Assembly: GCA_017545535.1 (NCBI GenBank)
Contig: JAFWMS010000032.1
Location: 42,877-106,876 of the forward strand
Direction: 5' to 3'
Length of the DNA stretch: 64,000 bases
DNA from: Clostridia bacterium
GTDB taxonomy: Bacteria > Bacillota > Clostridia > Christensenellales > CAG-138
This document shows positions 35,252 through 43,754 of the stretch, piece after piece (the stretch's first letter is position 1; each line of letters begins with the position of its first letter). The position numbers and the translations under genes were made by a program. A model generated the notes under the pieces. The model saw only the letters and a program-made list of their open reading frames with translations. It searched no databases and was not told where the DNA came from.

Positions 35252-36436
35252 TCATTCACCTGCGGTCATTTGCCGAAGGATCTGATACGTCCGCTCACAG
35301 TTTTGCGCGTCCCGAACCGGGTAAAAAGCATCCAGGCGATCGCGGTATTCCCGCTGCATCCGAAAACCGTTTTCGGCACATTCATACAAAGCGTTCAGCA
35401 GCGCTCCTTCCGTCATGACGACAGGTCCGAATCCATGCTTCTCATATGAGAAATATCCTTCCTGATAATGGTATTTCCGGAACTCATCCAGGTCGAACTG
35501 GTAATAGATCACCGGCTTTTCCATGTAGCCTGCATCGAAAAACACGCTGGAATAATCCGTGATCAGCACATTGCAGCGCATCAGGAGGGTCTGGACATCA
35601 TAGTCCCGCCAGCTTGCGAGAATGATCCGTTCGGAAGGCGACTTGAACCTGTCCAATTCTTTCTGCAGTTCGATGTGGGGATAGAAGATCAATTTGAGAT
35701 CTCGCTCCTCAAGGAAACTGCGCAGGCGCGGATTGTTCAGCAGGGATTGAAACTGCCGATAGAAAGCTGTGTCCCTAAAACGTTCTCCCTGGGGATAATC
35801 CGCCCCGCGCCAAGTCGGCATAACAAGAATCTCTCCCGATGGGTCTTTCCCTTGAATGAGGTTGTCGAAGCGGCACAGCCCCGTGTACCGAACGACACCC
35901 TCCGGAAAGCCGAATTCCGAAGCCAGGTAATCATATTCCATCTTGCCGCCGCTCGCAAAAAAAACGACCTTCAGGCGGGGATACCGCATCCAAAGCATCT
36001 CATCCTTGATGATTCCATGCTGCAGAAAAATCTCCTTGCCCCGCGGACGGAACCCGATTTGACGCAGATGATAATATGCCATCAGGTCGGGAGCGCCGGG
36101 CTGCACATGGGTGCTGATCAGATAATCCGCCGCCAGATACATGAGATAATGCCGAAGCGATCTCCAATTGACGGTTTTGCCAAGCTGCATGACCTTCTGA
36201 CAGTCTGGACTTTCCGGATCGATCACATAGCATACATTGATCTCAGGATGCCGTTCCCGCAGATACCGAAAAAACCAGTATGCGTTATCCCTGGCGTCAA
36301 ACCCTCGTTCCGTCACCAGCCAAACATGCCGGTACGCCTCGTTCGTTTTGCGCAGCACGGCAGCAACGGGCCACAGAACGGCGAGAAGAAAAACATTTTT
36401 CAGATAAACCGCCACACGCTTCAGTTTATACAGCAT
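35252..36436 (-). CDS. CDP-glycerol:glycerophosphotransferase-family protein
   Basis: Members transfer glycerol phosphate, ribitol phosphate or, in some cases, other groups to polymers such as teichoic acids and capsules. The 394-residue protein has an N-terminal amphipathic or membrane helix and the TagB/TagF core with 'IFLQHGIIKDEM' and 'LITDYSSVFFDAGYMEKPVI'. CDP-glycerol synthase (tagD) is not in this window, so the donor is uncertain. The start follows AAGGACGAAAA and overlaps the wzy-like gene by 11 bp. Confidence 0.88.
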   Translation of the reverse strand: MLYKLKRVAVYLKNVFLLAVLWPVAAVLRKTNEAYRHVWLVTERGFDARDNAYWFFRYLRERHPEINVCYVIDPESPDCQKVMQLGKTVNWRSLRHYLMYLAADYLISTHVQPGAPDLMAYYHLRQIGFRPRGKEIFLQHGIIKDEMLWMRYPRLKVVFFASGGKMEYDYLASEFGFPEGVVRYTGLCRFDNLIQGKDPSGEILVMPTWRGADYPQGERFRDTAFYRQFQSLLNNPRLRSFLEERDLKLIFYPHIELQKELDRFKSPSERIILASWRDYDVQTLLMRCNVLITDYSSVFFDAGYMEKPVIYYQFDLDEFRKYHYQEGYFSYEKHGFGPVVMTEGALLNALYECAENGFRMQREYRDRLDAFYPVRDAQNCERTYQILRQMTAGE

Positions 36437-37805
36437 TTTTCGTCCTTCCCTCCATTTCGATCGCCCATATTTCGTCGGCTGATTCCTCCGGCGTCGGCGG
36501 ACGCCATTTCTCCTGCGTTTCGGATTTCAAAACCCGATAGCTAAAGCTCATGGGAATGAGCTTCAGGCCGATGCTGCACCAAAAATAGAAAGCGGTGTTG
36601 TCCGTGAGATACGTCACCGTCATGTAGGCAAGGATCGCCATATACAAGAGACCGGTCTCCGTATTGTGTTTCTTTATCCAATATCTCGGATACACGATAT
36701 AATTGATGCCAGCCCATAGGGTGAACCCCAATGCGCCGAGTTCAATGAAGATCTTGAGAATATCGTTGTGCAGCGGATACGCACGGTTGATGAGCCCTTC
36801 CCGATACCACATGTTCACAAGGTCCGTGACGCCTTCAAAGCCCAGCCCCTTCCATATAGGGGAAAGCCGGTAGTAGTCGTTCGGCAGACGCCACAGAAGG
36901 TCGCGTCCCATCATGTCGATCCCCAACGATTCCAGGAACGCTACGAGGATACCGGATCGCGTAAGGTAGAGATACAGGTAAAAAAACAGAAAAAGGCCGA
37001 TGCCGGTCGCCAGAATAAACTTCTGCGTTTTTCGCGCCATGCGAAGCAGTTTCACATAGATGCACACAAGCAGCACCGCCGGAAGCGTGCTGCGTTTCAA
37101 TCCAACCAGCAGAAAGAAGAGGGAGAAGATCACGCCGCAGTACTTCACCCGTTTTTCCACCTTCGTGTCCTTGGGTGCAAACATCATATAGTAGATGAAG
37201 AACTGTCCGAACAGAAAGGTGATATCGTGAATCTCCAGCGCCCGCACAAACCCTTCCGCCGATCCGAAGGTGACGATACATTTCACTATGGACACAACGC
37301 TCTCAACAACCCCGTACTTGGGCATTTCCAGCAGTATAATGGCAGCGTTTGCTGCGCATATGCTGAAGAACAGATGATCGACGGCCTTTTCCTCAAACAG
37401 ATAGCACATGAAGACCGCATAGATGATCGTGATCGTCTGAAACAGTATCTTCTGCCCCGCTCTGCTGATGGAGGATGTCTGCGTGAAATCCGTGACCCAT
37501 ATATACATACTGATCAGGATATACACGACGATCAGGAGCAGGAAAATCGGGAAATAGCTGACTGCTTTTTTTAACTTCCTAAAATCCGCAGCAACCAAGA
37601 AATACAGGAAGGCGCAGAGAATTGTCCCAAGCGCGATCGCTTTGGGCAATCCTCCGTATGCATTGTTAAGAACCTTCCAGTCCCCGAGGGCCGCCAAAAC
37701 GGTACACACAACGGCGATAAAGGCGATGAATAGCGGGCATTTTCTCGCATTCTGCCCCATCATCTCCGTGCGCGCACCATGGCGACCGGCTTTATTGTTT
37801 GTCAC
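36426..37805 (-). CDS. Wzy-type polysaccharide polymerase
   Basis: The 459-residue protein has about ten or more membrane helices with a long extracytoplasmic loop ('DMMGRDLLWRLPNDYYRLSP' to 'NRAYPLHNDILKIFIELG'), the pattern of O-antigen polymerases and ligases. 'HNDILKIFIELGALGF' resembles the conserved Wzy/WaaL region. It would join repeat units outside the membrane. The start is taken as GTG at 37805 within the end of the upstream gene; the exact start is uncertain. Confidence 0.82.
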   Translation of the reverse strand: MTNNKAGRHGARTEMMGQNARKCPLFIAFIAVVCTVLAALGDWKVLNNAYGGLPKAIALGTILCAFLYFLVAADFRKLKKAVSYFPIFLLLIVVYILISMYIWVTDFTQTSSISRAGQKILFQTITIIYAVFMCYLFEEKAVDHLFFSICAANAAIILLEMPKYGVVESVVSIVKCIVTFGSAEGFVRALEIHDITFLFGQFFIYYMMFAPKDTKVEKRVKYCGVIFSLFFLLVGLKRSTLPAVLLVCIYVKLLRMARKTQKFILATGIGLFLFFYLYLYLTRSGILVAFLESLGIDMMGRDLLWRLPNDYYRLSPIWKGLGFEGVTDLVNMWYREGLINRAYPLHNDILKIFIELGALGFTLWAGINYIVYPRYWIKKHNTETGLLYMAILAYMTVTYLTDNTAFYFWCSIGLKLIPMSFSYRVLKSETQEKWRPPTPEESADEIWAIEMEGRTKNAV

Positions 37806-39675
37806 AATCCCTCTCCGTGCTCTTTGTCTTTGCGGGATCCTTTATGTCTTCTCCGCTTTCGCCGGAAACATTGCGAGCATTCTTCTTTGCGTCCAGTCTC
37901 TGCATCGCAAGGCGAAGCAGCTGCCTGATTTCAAAAATGTTGTCCGTGCTTGAATCGGCCGCTGCGCAGGAATACTCGATCGTCTGTTCCTGGTTCACCT
38001 GGTTGTATCTTTGGACTTGCCGCTTGATCGCTTCCATAATCACGCCGGCCTTCTGCGCAGAACAATCCGGAAAGAATGCGAGAAAAACGCCGCTGCCGTT
38101 ATAGCCGATAAACCCATTCGAACTGCCGAAGCTCTTCAAAATCATCGCAAAATCCTTCAGCACGGCATCCCCGACCTCGCGTCCGTACGCGCTTGAGAGG
38201 CTGCCCAGAGAATCCATTCTCAAAGCCAGGCAGGAGTAATTCTCGTCAAGAAGCCGTCCGGAGCACGCGTTGATGTATACATCACATTTTGCCCGGTTCG
38301 GCAGCTGCACGGTTTTATCGATATACCGGAAATAGTCGATAAAGTCGAGCGCTCTTCCCAGCAAAACGGCAACGATTCCGCCCACCACCAAGAACAAAAC
38401 GACTGCAATCACGAGATAGAGCTTGATGTTGACCGTCGGTTCAACATGGATGCTGCTGATCATCGCCAGGTAATTTGCGCTGAGATAGCGGTTCAGTTCG
38501 TGTCCCGTATCCTCTACATACCGATAGTATTCCGTTGCCAGATCGACGCAGTGCGCAATTTTGTCGCGGATCTCCTCCGGCGTAAGGGCACTGTCCTTTC
38601 TGTCGGCGGCTGCCGTAAACACGGAAAGCAGGTATTCCTTATGCTCTTTTTCAATTGTTATTTGACGTATACCGATGTTCAGATTCACATATTCCTGAAT
38701 CAGTCCGTCGTAAGTCGTCTCTTTTTTCGCGTTTTTTTGATCGTACTCCACATCTTTCAGGATATACTCCGTGCCGATCTCCTGCGTCGAGCTGTGATAA
38801 TGGTAATCCATGATTTCCTTGTTTCGTTCGCTGTAGGTATCGATCAGCTTTTTCAGTGCGTCGGCTCGTTCCTGTCGGTTCTCGATATACAGCTGCATAT
38901 CTTCGCAGTCGTTCTTCAAACGGCTCATCAGCAGGTCGACATCCTGTGTGTTCCCGTTGGTCAGGATCGAAGCGTACAGGCTCGGAATCTCATAATTGTA
39001 TAAAAAATTGTAAATCTGATACAGGTCATTGTACGTATAGCCCGTTTCGATCGAGCGGAAATACGGATAGGCGTCCCGTTTGCTTAATAAATAGTCCAGC
39101 ATCTCCGAGACGGAATCATCCAATACCTGTGCGCTTTCCAAAAAGTCGTAATTTCCGTCGGCCAGCACGGAAACGCCGTTGTTCTGCAACGGTTGTTCCA
39201 CATATTTTCCGGCATAAAACTCGTAGTAGTTGTTGACGATCGCGTCCAGCACGTTCCAGACAAACTCCTCGCCGGAATCGTTGTCGCCAACGTAATACAC
39301 CCTGTATGTGTCGGCAATATAGCTGGGTTCTTCGCCCTTATCCAGCAGCGCTTCGTTCAGCTTCTGCTGGTTTTCCGGAATGACTTCCTCCACATAGCAG
39401 TTGGAACGGATGAAATCGATATCGGACTGATAGCCTAAGTCCGCAAGGGCGGCGTCTATGACGGCAGGTGAAAAGATTTCTTCAACATGAAGAGGGCTTC
39501 CGTCCGGCGTATACCCCTCCTTCGCACCGTCATTCGTGTACTGGATCACCGTAGAAGCAACATAGCGCTGCTGCGATTTTCCGTAAAAATAAACAGACAG
39601 GGCACCGATGGCAGCCAACAGAAAGATCAACAGGCTGAACTGTTTCAGATAACGAAATACGCTGAATTCTTTCAT
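37792..39675 (-). CDS. Wzz-like chain-length regulator fused to a degenerate GGDEF domain
   Basis: This is a polysaccharide co-polymerase with an added C-terminal signalling-type domain. The 627-residue protein has a membrane helix at about 12-31, a long extracytoplasmic helical region, a second helix near residues 420-440, and then from about 455 a GGDEF-like fold ('LPNRAKCDVYINAC', 'ALRMDSLGSLSSAYGREVGD'). The active-site loop is 'GYNGSGVF' (524-531) instead of GGDEF, so it is unlikely to make c-di-GMP. It may bind a nucleotide or protein. The ATG at 39675 overlaps the preceding gene as ATGA. No tyrosine kinase is fused or adjacent. Confidence 0.82.
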   Translation of the reverse strand: MKEFSVFRYLKQFSLLIFLLAAIGALSVYFYGKSQQRYVASTVIQYTNDGAKEGYTPDGSPLHVEEIFSPAVIDAALADLGYQSDIDFIRSNCYVEEVIPENQQKLNEALLDKGEEPSYIADTYRVYYVGDNDSGEEFVWNVLDAIVNNYYEFYAGKYVEQPLQNNGVSVLADGNYDFLESAQVLDDSVSEMLDYLLSKRDAYPYFRSIETGYTYNDLYQIYNFLYNYEIPSLYASILTNGNTQDVDLLMSRLKNDCEDMQLYIENRQERADALKKLIDTYSERNKEIMDYHYHSSTQEIGTEYILKDVEYDQKNAKKETTYDGLIQEYVNLNIGIRQITIEKEHKEYLLSVFTAAADRKDSALTPEEIRDKIAHCVDLATEYYRYVEDTGHELNRYLSANYLAMISSIHVEPTVNIKLYLVIAVVLFLVVGGIVAVLLGRALDFIDYFRYIDKTVQLPNRAKCDVYINACSGRLLDENYSCLALRMDSLGSLSSAYGREVGDAVLKDFAMILKSFGSSNGFIGYNGSGVFLAFFPDCSAQKAGVIMEAIKRQVQRYNQVNQEQTIEYSCAAADSSTDNIFEIRQLLRLAMQRLDAKKNARNVSGESGEDIKDPAKTKSTERDCDKQ

Positions 39676-41021
39676 GCTTCGTTCTCCTTTTTCTTGGAAA
39701 GCAGTTTGTACAGAAACACACAGATGAATGCCGCTGACAGAATCAAAACAGCGCAAAGGAATGACAGCGCAAGGCCGAATCGCTCGGCAACACCTGCGTC
39801 GTCCTCGCTAAAGCCAAGATAGTCTCGGGCTTTTGTGCTCGTATATGAGCTGTCCACCATCTGAATATCCGCGGCAAGTTTTTCAAGCGACGTCTGCATC
39901 TGGTGAATCATGGCGTCCGCCTTTTCTTTCTGTTTCGGATCTGGTCTGCTTTTCCTGAATTTTTCCATCAGATAGGTGTCATACTCGATCCGTTCCATTC
40001 GCTCTGTCGCACCGATCAATTGTGCATCCGCGTGAAGCGCCATATTGTCCATTCCCGTTTTCGTTCTGGACATATAATACTGCATCGTTTGATCCTGCGT
40101 GGGAATCATTACGATCGCACTCATGGCGGTATCATACAGCTCAATGCCCCTGTTATCTTCGTCGTATGCGGCAATCAGCTTGTTGTACATCAGGCGATCC
40201 ATGCGTGCCTTATAGCTCAGCATGGTATCCATACCGGACCTGTCGTTCACGATGCCGTTTTCGATGATATAGGAACGCAGTTTGGCGATGTCGTAGGTAT
40301 AGAAGTTTTTCGCCCGTTGTTCCAGCGCGGAGAAGGTGGTTCCCGTTTCCGGGTCGCTGTAGTTCTTGCTTTCCCGCTTGCGAAGCTGCACATATTTTTC
40401 CAGTTGGCCGCATTTAAGCTCCAGCAGATCGGCCGTCATCAGGTACTCGTCATTGAATTTCAGATCATTGACATCAAAAGACAGAACGGAGTGGTTAAAC
40501 CCGTAGTGCTCCACGAAATACTCACGATATACTTTGCAGAGGAGGGCCAGCATGTCGTCCGCACTTCTGTTCCGAACGGCGCCTTTGCTTGTGAATCTGA
40601 TCACAAAAGAGGTGCTGATATAGTTCACATTGCCGCTGATGGTTTCGTTGTGCGCGGCCTTTATGCTGATGCATTCGCTCAGTTCCGCCGGGGTTATCTG
40701 CCCTTCCAGGCCCGCGTACTCGATCAGCCGTTCCATCACTTCACCGCTTCGAATCTCGTAGATGTTGAACCTGGTCCGATTGGGCGCAAGGCCTTGGGAT
40801 GCTTCCTCATAATCCAGCGACAAAACAGTGCCGGCAGTGCGCAAATTCATAAGGTAGTGGCAGCCGCACAATACCGCGAAAACAAGCACAAAGGCAGCGA
40901 TCACGATAAGCTTCCGTTTTCGAACCAGTTCCAAAGCGCCTCTGAGGCTTTCCCATCCTCTTCCGGGGATGCCGGACGAAGCAGTATTTCGGTATGTTTT
41001 CGATTTGTTTATGTCTTGCAT
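39672..41021 (-). CDS. Wzz-like polysaccharide co-polymerase
   Basis: The 449-residue protein has two membrane helices (about 39-58 and 420-441) enclosing an extracytoplasmic, coiled-coil-rich domain, the layout of chain-length determinants. The C-terminal tail is short and lacks the Tyr cluster or kinase domain of BY-kinases. It is translationally coupled to the Wzz-GGDEF gene, so the two may form a mixed oligomer. The start follows AAGGAGAAAAGGC. Confidence 0.75.
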   Translation of the reverse strand: MQDINKSKTYRNTASSGIPGRGWESLRGALELVRKRKLIVIAAFVLVFAVLCGCHYLMNLRTAGTVLSLDYEEASQGLAPNRTRFNIYEIRSGEVMERLIEYAGLEGQITPAELSECISIKAAHNETISGNVNYISTSFVIRFTSKGAVRNRSADDMLALLCKVYREYFVEHYGFNHSVLSFDVNDLKFNDEYLMTADLLELKCGQLEKYVQLRKRESKNYSDPETGTTFSALEQRAKNFYTYDIAKLRSYIIENGIVNDRSGMDTMLSYKARMDRLMYNKLIAAYDEDNRGIELYDTAMSAIVMIPTQDQTMQYYMSRTKTGMDNMALHADAQLIGATERMERIEYDTYLMEKFRKSRPDPKQKEKADAMIHQMQTSLEKLAADIQMVDSSYTSTKARDYLGFSEDDAGVAERFGLALSFLCAVLILSAAFICVFLYKLLSKKKENEA

Positions 41022-41121
41022 GCCTTTTCTCCTTCCGCTTGTTTCTGAATTGTTCGCTGACGGACTTTGCCTTCTCCGCCGCCTGCTCTCTTACCTGGCG
41101 GAAGAAGTGAATCGGCAGCGC

Positions 41122-42015
41122 CTATCGGTTAACATCGATGACAACCAGTTCGGGGGGATTGTTGATCCGCGGCGGGAACGACCTGGAATCGCCGAGTCCC
41201 GCGCTGATGATCAAGGATTGTCGGTTGTTCAGCGTGTATTTCCCCGCACAGAGCTTCGGAAAAAAACCTTCCTCCTGGCTGTACAGCCCTCCGATGAAAG
41301 GAAGTCTCACGGTTCCGCCATGCACATGACCCGCAAGCCCCAAATCAAATTCGTACGCAGACAACTGCGTTTCGAAGAGAATCGGTATATGGGTCATGAC
41401 GATGCAATACGCGTCGGGGTCTATCACCGTTTTATCCATGAATTCCCGCCCCCCGTATTGTTCGAATCCATAGGCCGTGCCCTCCACGCCGAAAAGCTGA
41501 ATCTTGTCGCGTCCAATGCAGATTTCCTCGCTGGCATTTCGCAGCAGCTTCAGTCCCGCTTTTTTGAGCTTTTCGGGCAGATCCCTGTCATTTCGATAAT
41601 ATATCCTCTCGCTTTCGTGATTGCCCAACACGCCGTAGCAGGGCGCGATCGCGGAGGATTCTAAAATCAAATCCAGCACCGATTGGTATGTTTCCTGCTC
41701 CCGTATCACCATGTCACCGAGGAAAAGGATCAAATCCGGCTTCAGCGCGCGCAGATCGGAAAGAAGCGTTTCATTATGATCTCCGTATTCACGGGTGTGA
41801 ATATCGGAGATGACCGCAATCCGAATATTGCCGCTGACCTTTTGAGACGTTTCCTGATAGAAACTGATTTTGTAGTGCGATCTATGCCACAATGCAAACC
41901 CGGTTATGACCGCGCCGCAGACGAGCATCAGTAAAAGCATACCGCCGAAAACCCGAGCACATGCGCTCAAAAGCCTGTGCTTTTTCTTTGCGTCCTTTAC
42001 AGCTGCTCTTTCCAT
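41122..42015 (-). CDS. membrane-anchored calcineurin-like phosphoesterase
   Basis: The 297-residue protein has an N-terminal membrane helix (about 22-44) and a complete two-metal phosphoesterase core: 'SDIHT' (70-74), 'GDM' (100-102), 'GNHE' (131-134), 'THIP' (208-211) and 'GHVHGG' (229-234). It resembles the YkoQ/YaeI group, some of which remove phosphate from lipid substrates. As first gene of the polysaccharide operon it could recycle undecaprenyl pyrophosphate or trim a phosphodiester; this is inference. The ribosome site is weak (AGGA 12 nt upstream). Confidence 0.87.
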   Translation of the reverse strand: MERAAVKDAKKKHRLLSACARVFGGMLLLMLVCGAVITGFALWHRSHYKISFYQETSQKVSGNIRIAVISDIHTREYGDHNETLLSDLRALKPDLILFLGDMVIREQETYQSVLDLILESSAIAPCYGVLGNHESERIYYRNDRDLPEKLKKAGLKLLRNASEEICIGRDKIQLFGVEGTAYGFEQYGGREFMDKTVIDPDAYCIVMTHIPILFETQLSAYEFDLGLAGHVHGGTVRLPFIGGLYSQEEGFFPKLCAGKYTLNNRQSLIISAGLGDSRSFPPRINNPPELVVIDVNR

Positions 42016-42075
42016 GATCGATTCAGTTCCTGCTTTCAGTATTGCGGGTCACACTAATAGATTTATTCAATGTAT

Positions 42076-42104
42076 ATTATACCTTTTGTTGGCTGTTAAT
42101 GCAA
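42076..42104 (-). promoter_or_regulatory. promoter of the Wzx/Wzy polysaccharide operon
   Basis: TTGCAT (42099-42104) and TATAAT (42076-42081) are spaced by 17 bp on the minus strand, about 60 bp before the phosphoesterase ATG. The gap from 42105 to 42430 is AT-rich and holds no convincing gene. Confidence 0.7.
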
Positions 42105-42432
42105 GTGCTTGTTCCATTCGAACCGTTTCATATGATTCCCGCTGCCGCTGCGCGTACGCCCAGGCCTTTGCCGACGGGCTGGGCGCGCTGGGGTTCTCAT
42201 ATACGGTCAAATGAGGATCAGGGCTGGACAGCAAAATAACCGGCTCTTTGAAGTATCGTGGCGTCATTCGAGGCCTTCGTGTCGCTGATCGGGGGACTCA
42301 TCCGCACGGGTTGCCCTGTCTATCTTGCTGAGGTACGGAGACTTATTAAGTTTTATGCACTCTCCGCTGAACCCCAGGTATGATTCTTAGGAGAAGTCGG
42401 AATTGGTGATCGAGAAAACAAGGAGAAATAAG

Positions 42433-42453
42433 AAAAAAGGCCCATCTCTGGGC
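42433..42453 (-). terminator. terminator downstream of the XRE regulator
   Basis: A short stem (GCCCA with TGGGC, loop GAGA) is followed by CTTTTTT on the minus strand, about 155 bp past the regulator's stop. The short stem lowers confidence. Between it and the stop codon (42454-42608) nothing was recognised. Confidence 0.5.
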
Positions 42454-42608
42454 GTTTTGGGGATTCGTATTATAGTCAGATGAATACAATAAAGTTTAGC
42501 AGAAAATCTACATGTTACACACGTTTTTAGTAGAAATTCAATAGAATGAAACGCGGTATAAATAAATCAGATTCATTCTCTTTTACTTCAAGCATCATCC
42601 CCGCCATG

Positions 42609-42947
42609 CTACAAAAATAGGTATCTGCACGCGTCCTGTTCATCAGATGAGGCACAGATCAATAGGTCAGATCCCGGGGGATCAATCTGTAACGCAGCAC
42701 ATACAGCAAGTCCCACACGCATTGAACAGGTTGACAATTGCCGTTTTCCATATTCAAACTTCTGATACTGAGCAAGCGAAATGCCGGCCAATCGGGCTAC
42801 CTGCTGCATTATGAGTCCCAGTTTTAACCTTTTGCTTCGGAGCAGCTCGTTGTATCTAAAAACTGTTTCCGCAGCAGCACGCTCAGATTCAATTACCGAA
42901 TAAAGCTTTTTCCCAGGTTGTGCCTGGGCCTCGGCGTTTCGTTTCAT
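42609..42947 (-). CDS. XRE-family transcriptional regulator
   Basis: The 112-residue protein has one Cro/C1-type helix-turn-helix (about residues 33-88): 'LLRSKRLKLGLIMQQVARLA' then 'GISLAQYQKFEYGKRQLS'. The basic and disordered N-terminus (about 1-15) has no known domain. The ATG at 42947 is preceded by GGAGGA 7 nt upstream. It lies at the left edge of the catabolic island, next to tandem TGCAGTCAAAA repeats that could be its operator. Target genes are unknown. Confidence 0.82.
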   Translation of the reverse strand: MKRNAEAQAQPGKKLYSVIESERAAAETVFRYNELLRSKRLKLGLIMQQVARLAGISLAQYQKFEYGKRQLSTCSMRVGLAVCAALQIDPPGSDLLICASSDEQDACRYLFL

Positions 42948-42981
42948 CAATCATTCCTCCAATAATACTGAATCCCTAACT

Positions 42982-43016
42982 TGAGAATGCATCGTGCAGT
43001 CAAAATGCAGTCAAAA
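42982..43016. repeat. tandem TGCAGTCAAAA repeat with adjacent GAGAATGCAT motif
   Basis: TGAGAATGCAT (42982-42992) is followed by GTGCAGTCAAAA (42994-43005) and TGCAGTCAAAA (43006-43016). The same two motifs recur at 61529-61562. The repeat lies upstream of the XRE gene and could be an operator or an integrase arm site. Confidence 0.75.
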
Positions 43017-43081
43017 GCGCAGCTTCCTAAAGATGTGAATTAGGAGCGCCTTTTGACAAGCAAAAAAGGACTATATAAAAA

Positions 43082-43255
43082 ATGTCCAGCCCTTTTGCGG
43101 CCACCGGTTTAGTCTCAAATCAACGCATGTCAATTCTCCCCAAAAAAGTTCTGGACAGAATAGTGGGCAGCAGTAAAGAAAAAGAAGGCCGAAGCTTAGT
43201 GCTTGAGCGGAACAACAGACCGCTGCCCGTTCTCTGTTTTCTGACGACCGGCTGA
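43082..43255 (+). CDS. possible 57-residue small protein
   Basis: An open frame starts MSSPFAATGLVSNQRM and continues ILPKKVLDRIVGSSKE and LERNNRPLPVLCFLTTG. A TTGACA (43053-43058) and TATAAA (43074-43079) lie just upstream, though their spacing of 15 bp is short and initiation would fall at or after the ATG. AAGGA is 11 nt upstream. No family is recognised. It diverges from the XRE gene and may be a gene remnant. Confidence 0.25.
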   Translation: MSSPFAATGLVSNQRMSILPKKVLDRIVGSSKEKEGRSLVLERNNRPLPVLCFLTTG

Positions 43256-43299
43256 AAAAATCACAACGCATCCAGCTATCCATTCCAGATGCGTTGTGA
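43255..43299 (-). terminator. intrinsic terminator of the catabolic operon
   Basis: A 12-bp perfect stem (TCACAACGCATC with GATGCGTTGTGA), loop 15 nt, is followed by TTTTTT on the minus strand. It is 58 bp past the ridA stop and ends the long catabolic operon. Confidence 0.88.
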
Positions 43300-43356
43300 C
43301 TTCATGAGGCCCGAGACCCCCAATCGGGTTCCAAAAAGGAGAAAATGGAATCCGTA

Positions 43357-43734
43357 TTAAAGGATTTCGGCAATGGCCTCCACTTCGACCAATACGTTTT
43401 TGGGCAGTGTCTTCACCGCTACGCAGGAACGCGCGGGGCAATCGCCCTTGAAATACTTTGCGTATACACCGTTGAAAGCGGCGAAGTTGCCCATATCTGA
43501 GAGGAAGCAGGTGGTCTTGATTACAGTTTCAAGAGCCGCGCCTCCGACTTCGAGAACCGCCTGCAGATTTTTAAGGACCTGTTCGCTCTGCTCCTCGATG
43601 GTTTCGCCCACGATGGCGCCCGTGTCAGGATCCAGAGGGATCTGCCCGGAGGTGAACACCAGCTTGCAGGCGGTCATCCCCTGGCTGTAGGGGCCGATGG
43701 CTCCAGGAGCCTTGTTCGTTTCAATCTTTTTCAT
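43357..43734 (-). CDS. ridA: RidA-family enamine/imine deaminase
   Basis: RidA hydrolyses reactive enamines and imines released by PLP enzymes and amino-acid oxidases. The 125-residue protein has the family layout, including 'GPYSQGM' near residue 14, 'VFTSGQIPLDP' near 26 and the catalytic Arg102 in 'CPARSCVAV', with a glutamate-rich 'VEVEAIAE' end. The ATG at 43734 follows AAAGGATGG; a longer reading to 43944 overlaps the MFS gene and is rejected. Its place at the end of an operon with a PLP lyase and an ornithine-cyclodeaminase homologue fits the role of removing imine by-products. Confidence 0.95.
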   Translation of the reverse strand: MKKIETNKAPGAIGPYSQGMTACKLVFTSGQIPLDPDTGAIVGETIEEQSEQVLKNLQAVLEVGGAALETVIKTTCFLSDMGNFAAFNGVYAKYFKGDCPARSCVAVKTLPKNVLVEVEAIAEIL

Positions 43735-43754
43735 ACAGTAACCATCCTTTCTGT

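Noticed and set aside
42067..42267. 66-codon minus-strand frame between the polysaccharide operon and the XRE gene
   Set aside because: No ribosome site, no recognisable family, and it overlaps the operon promoter.
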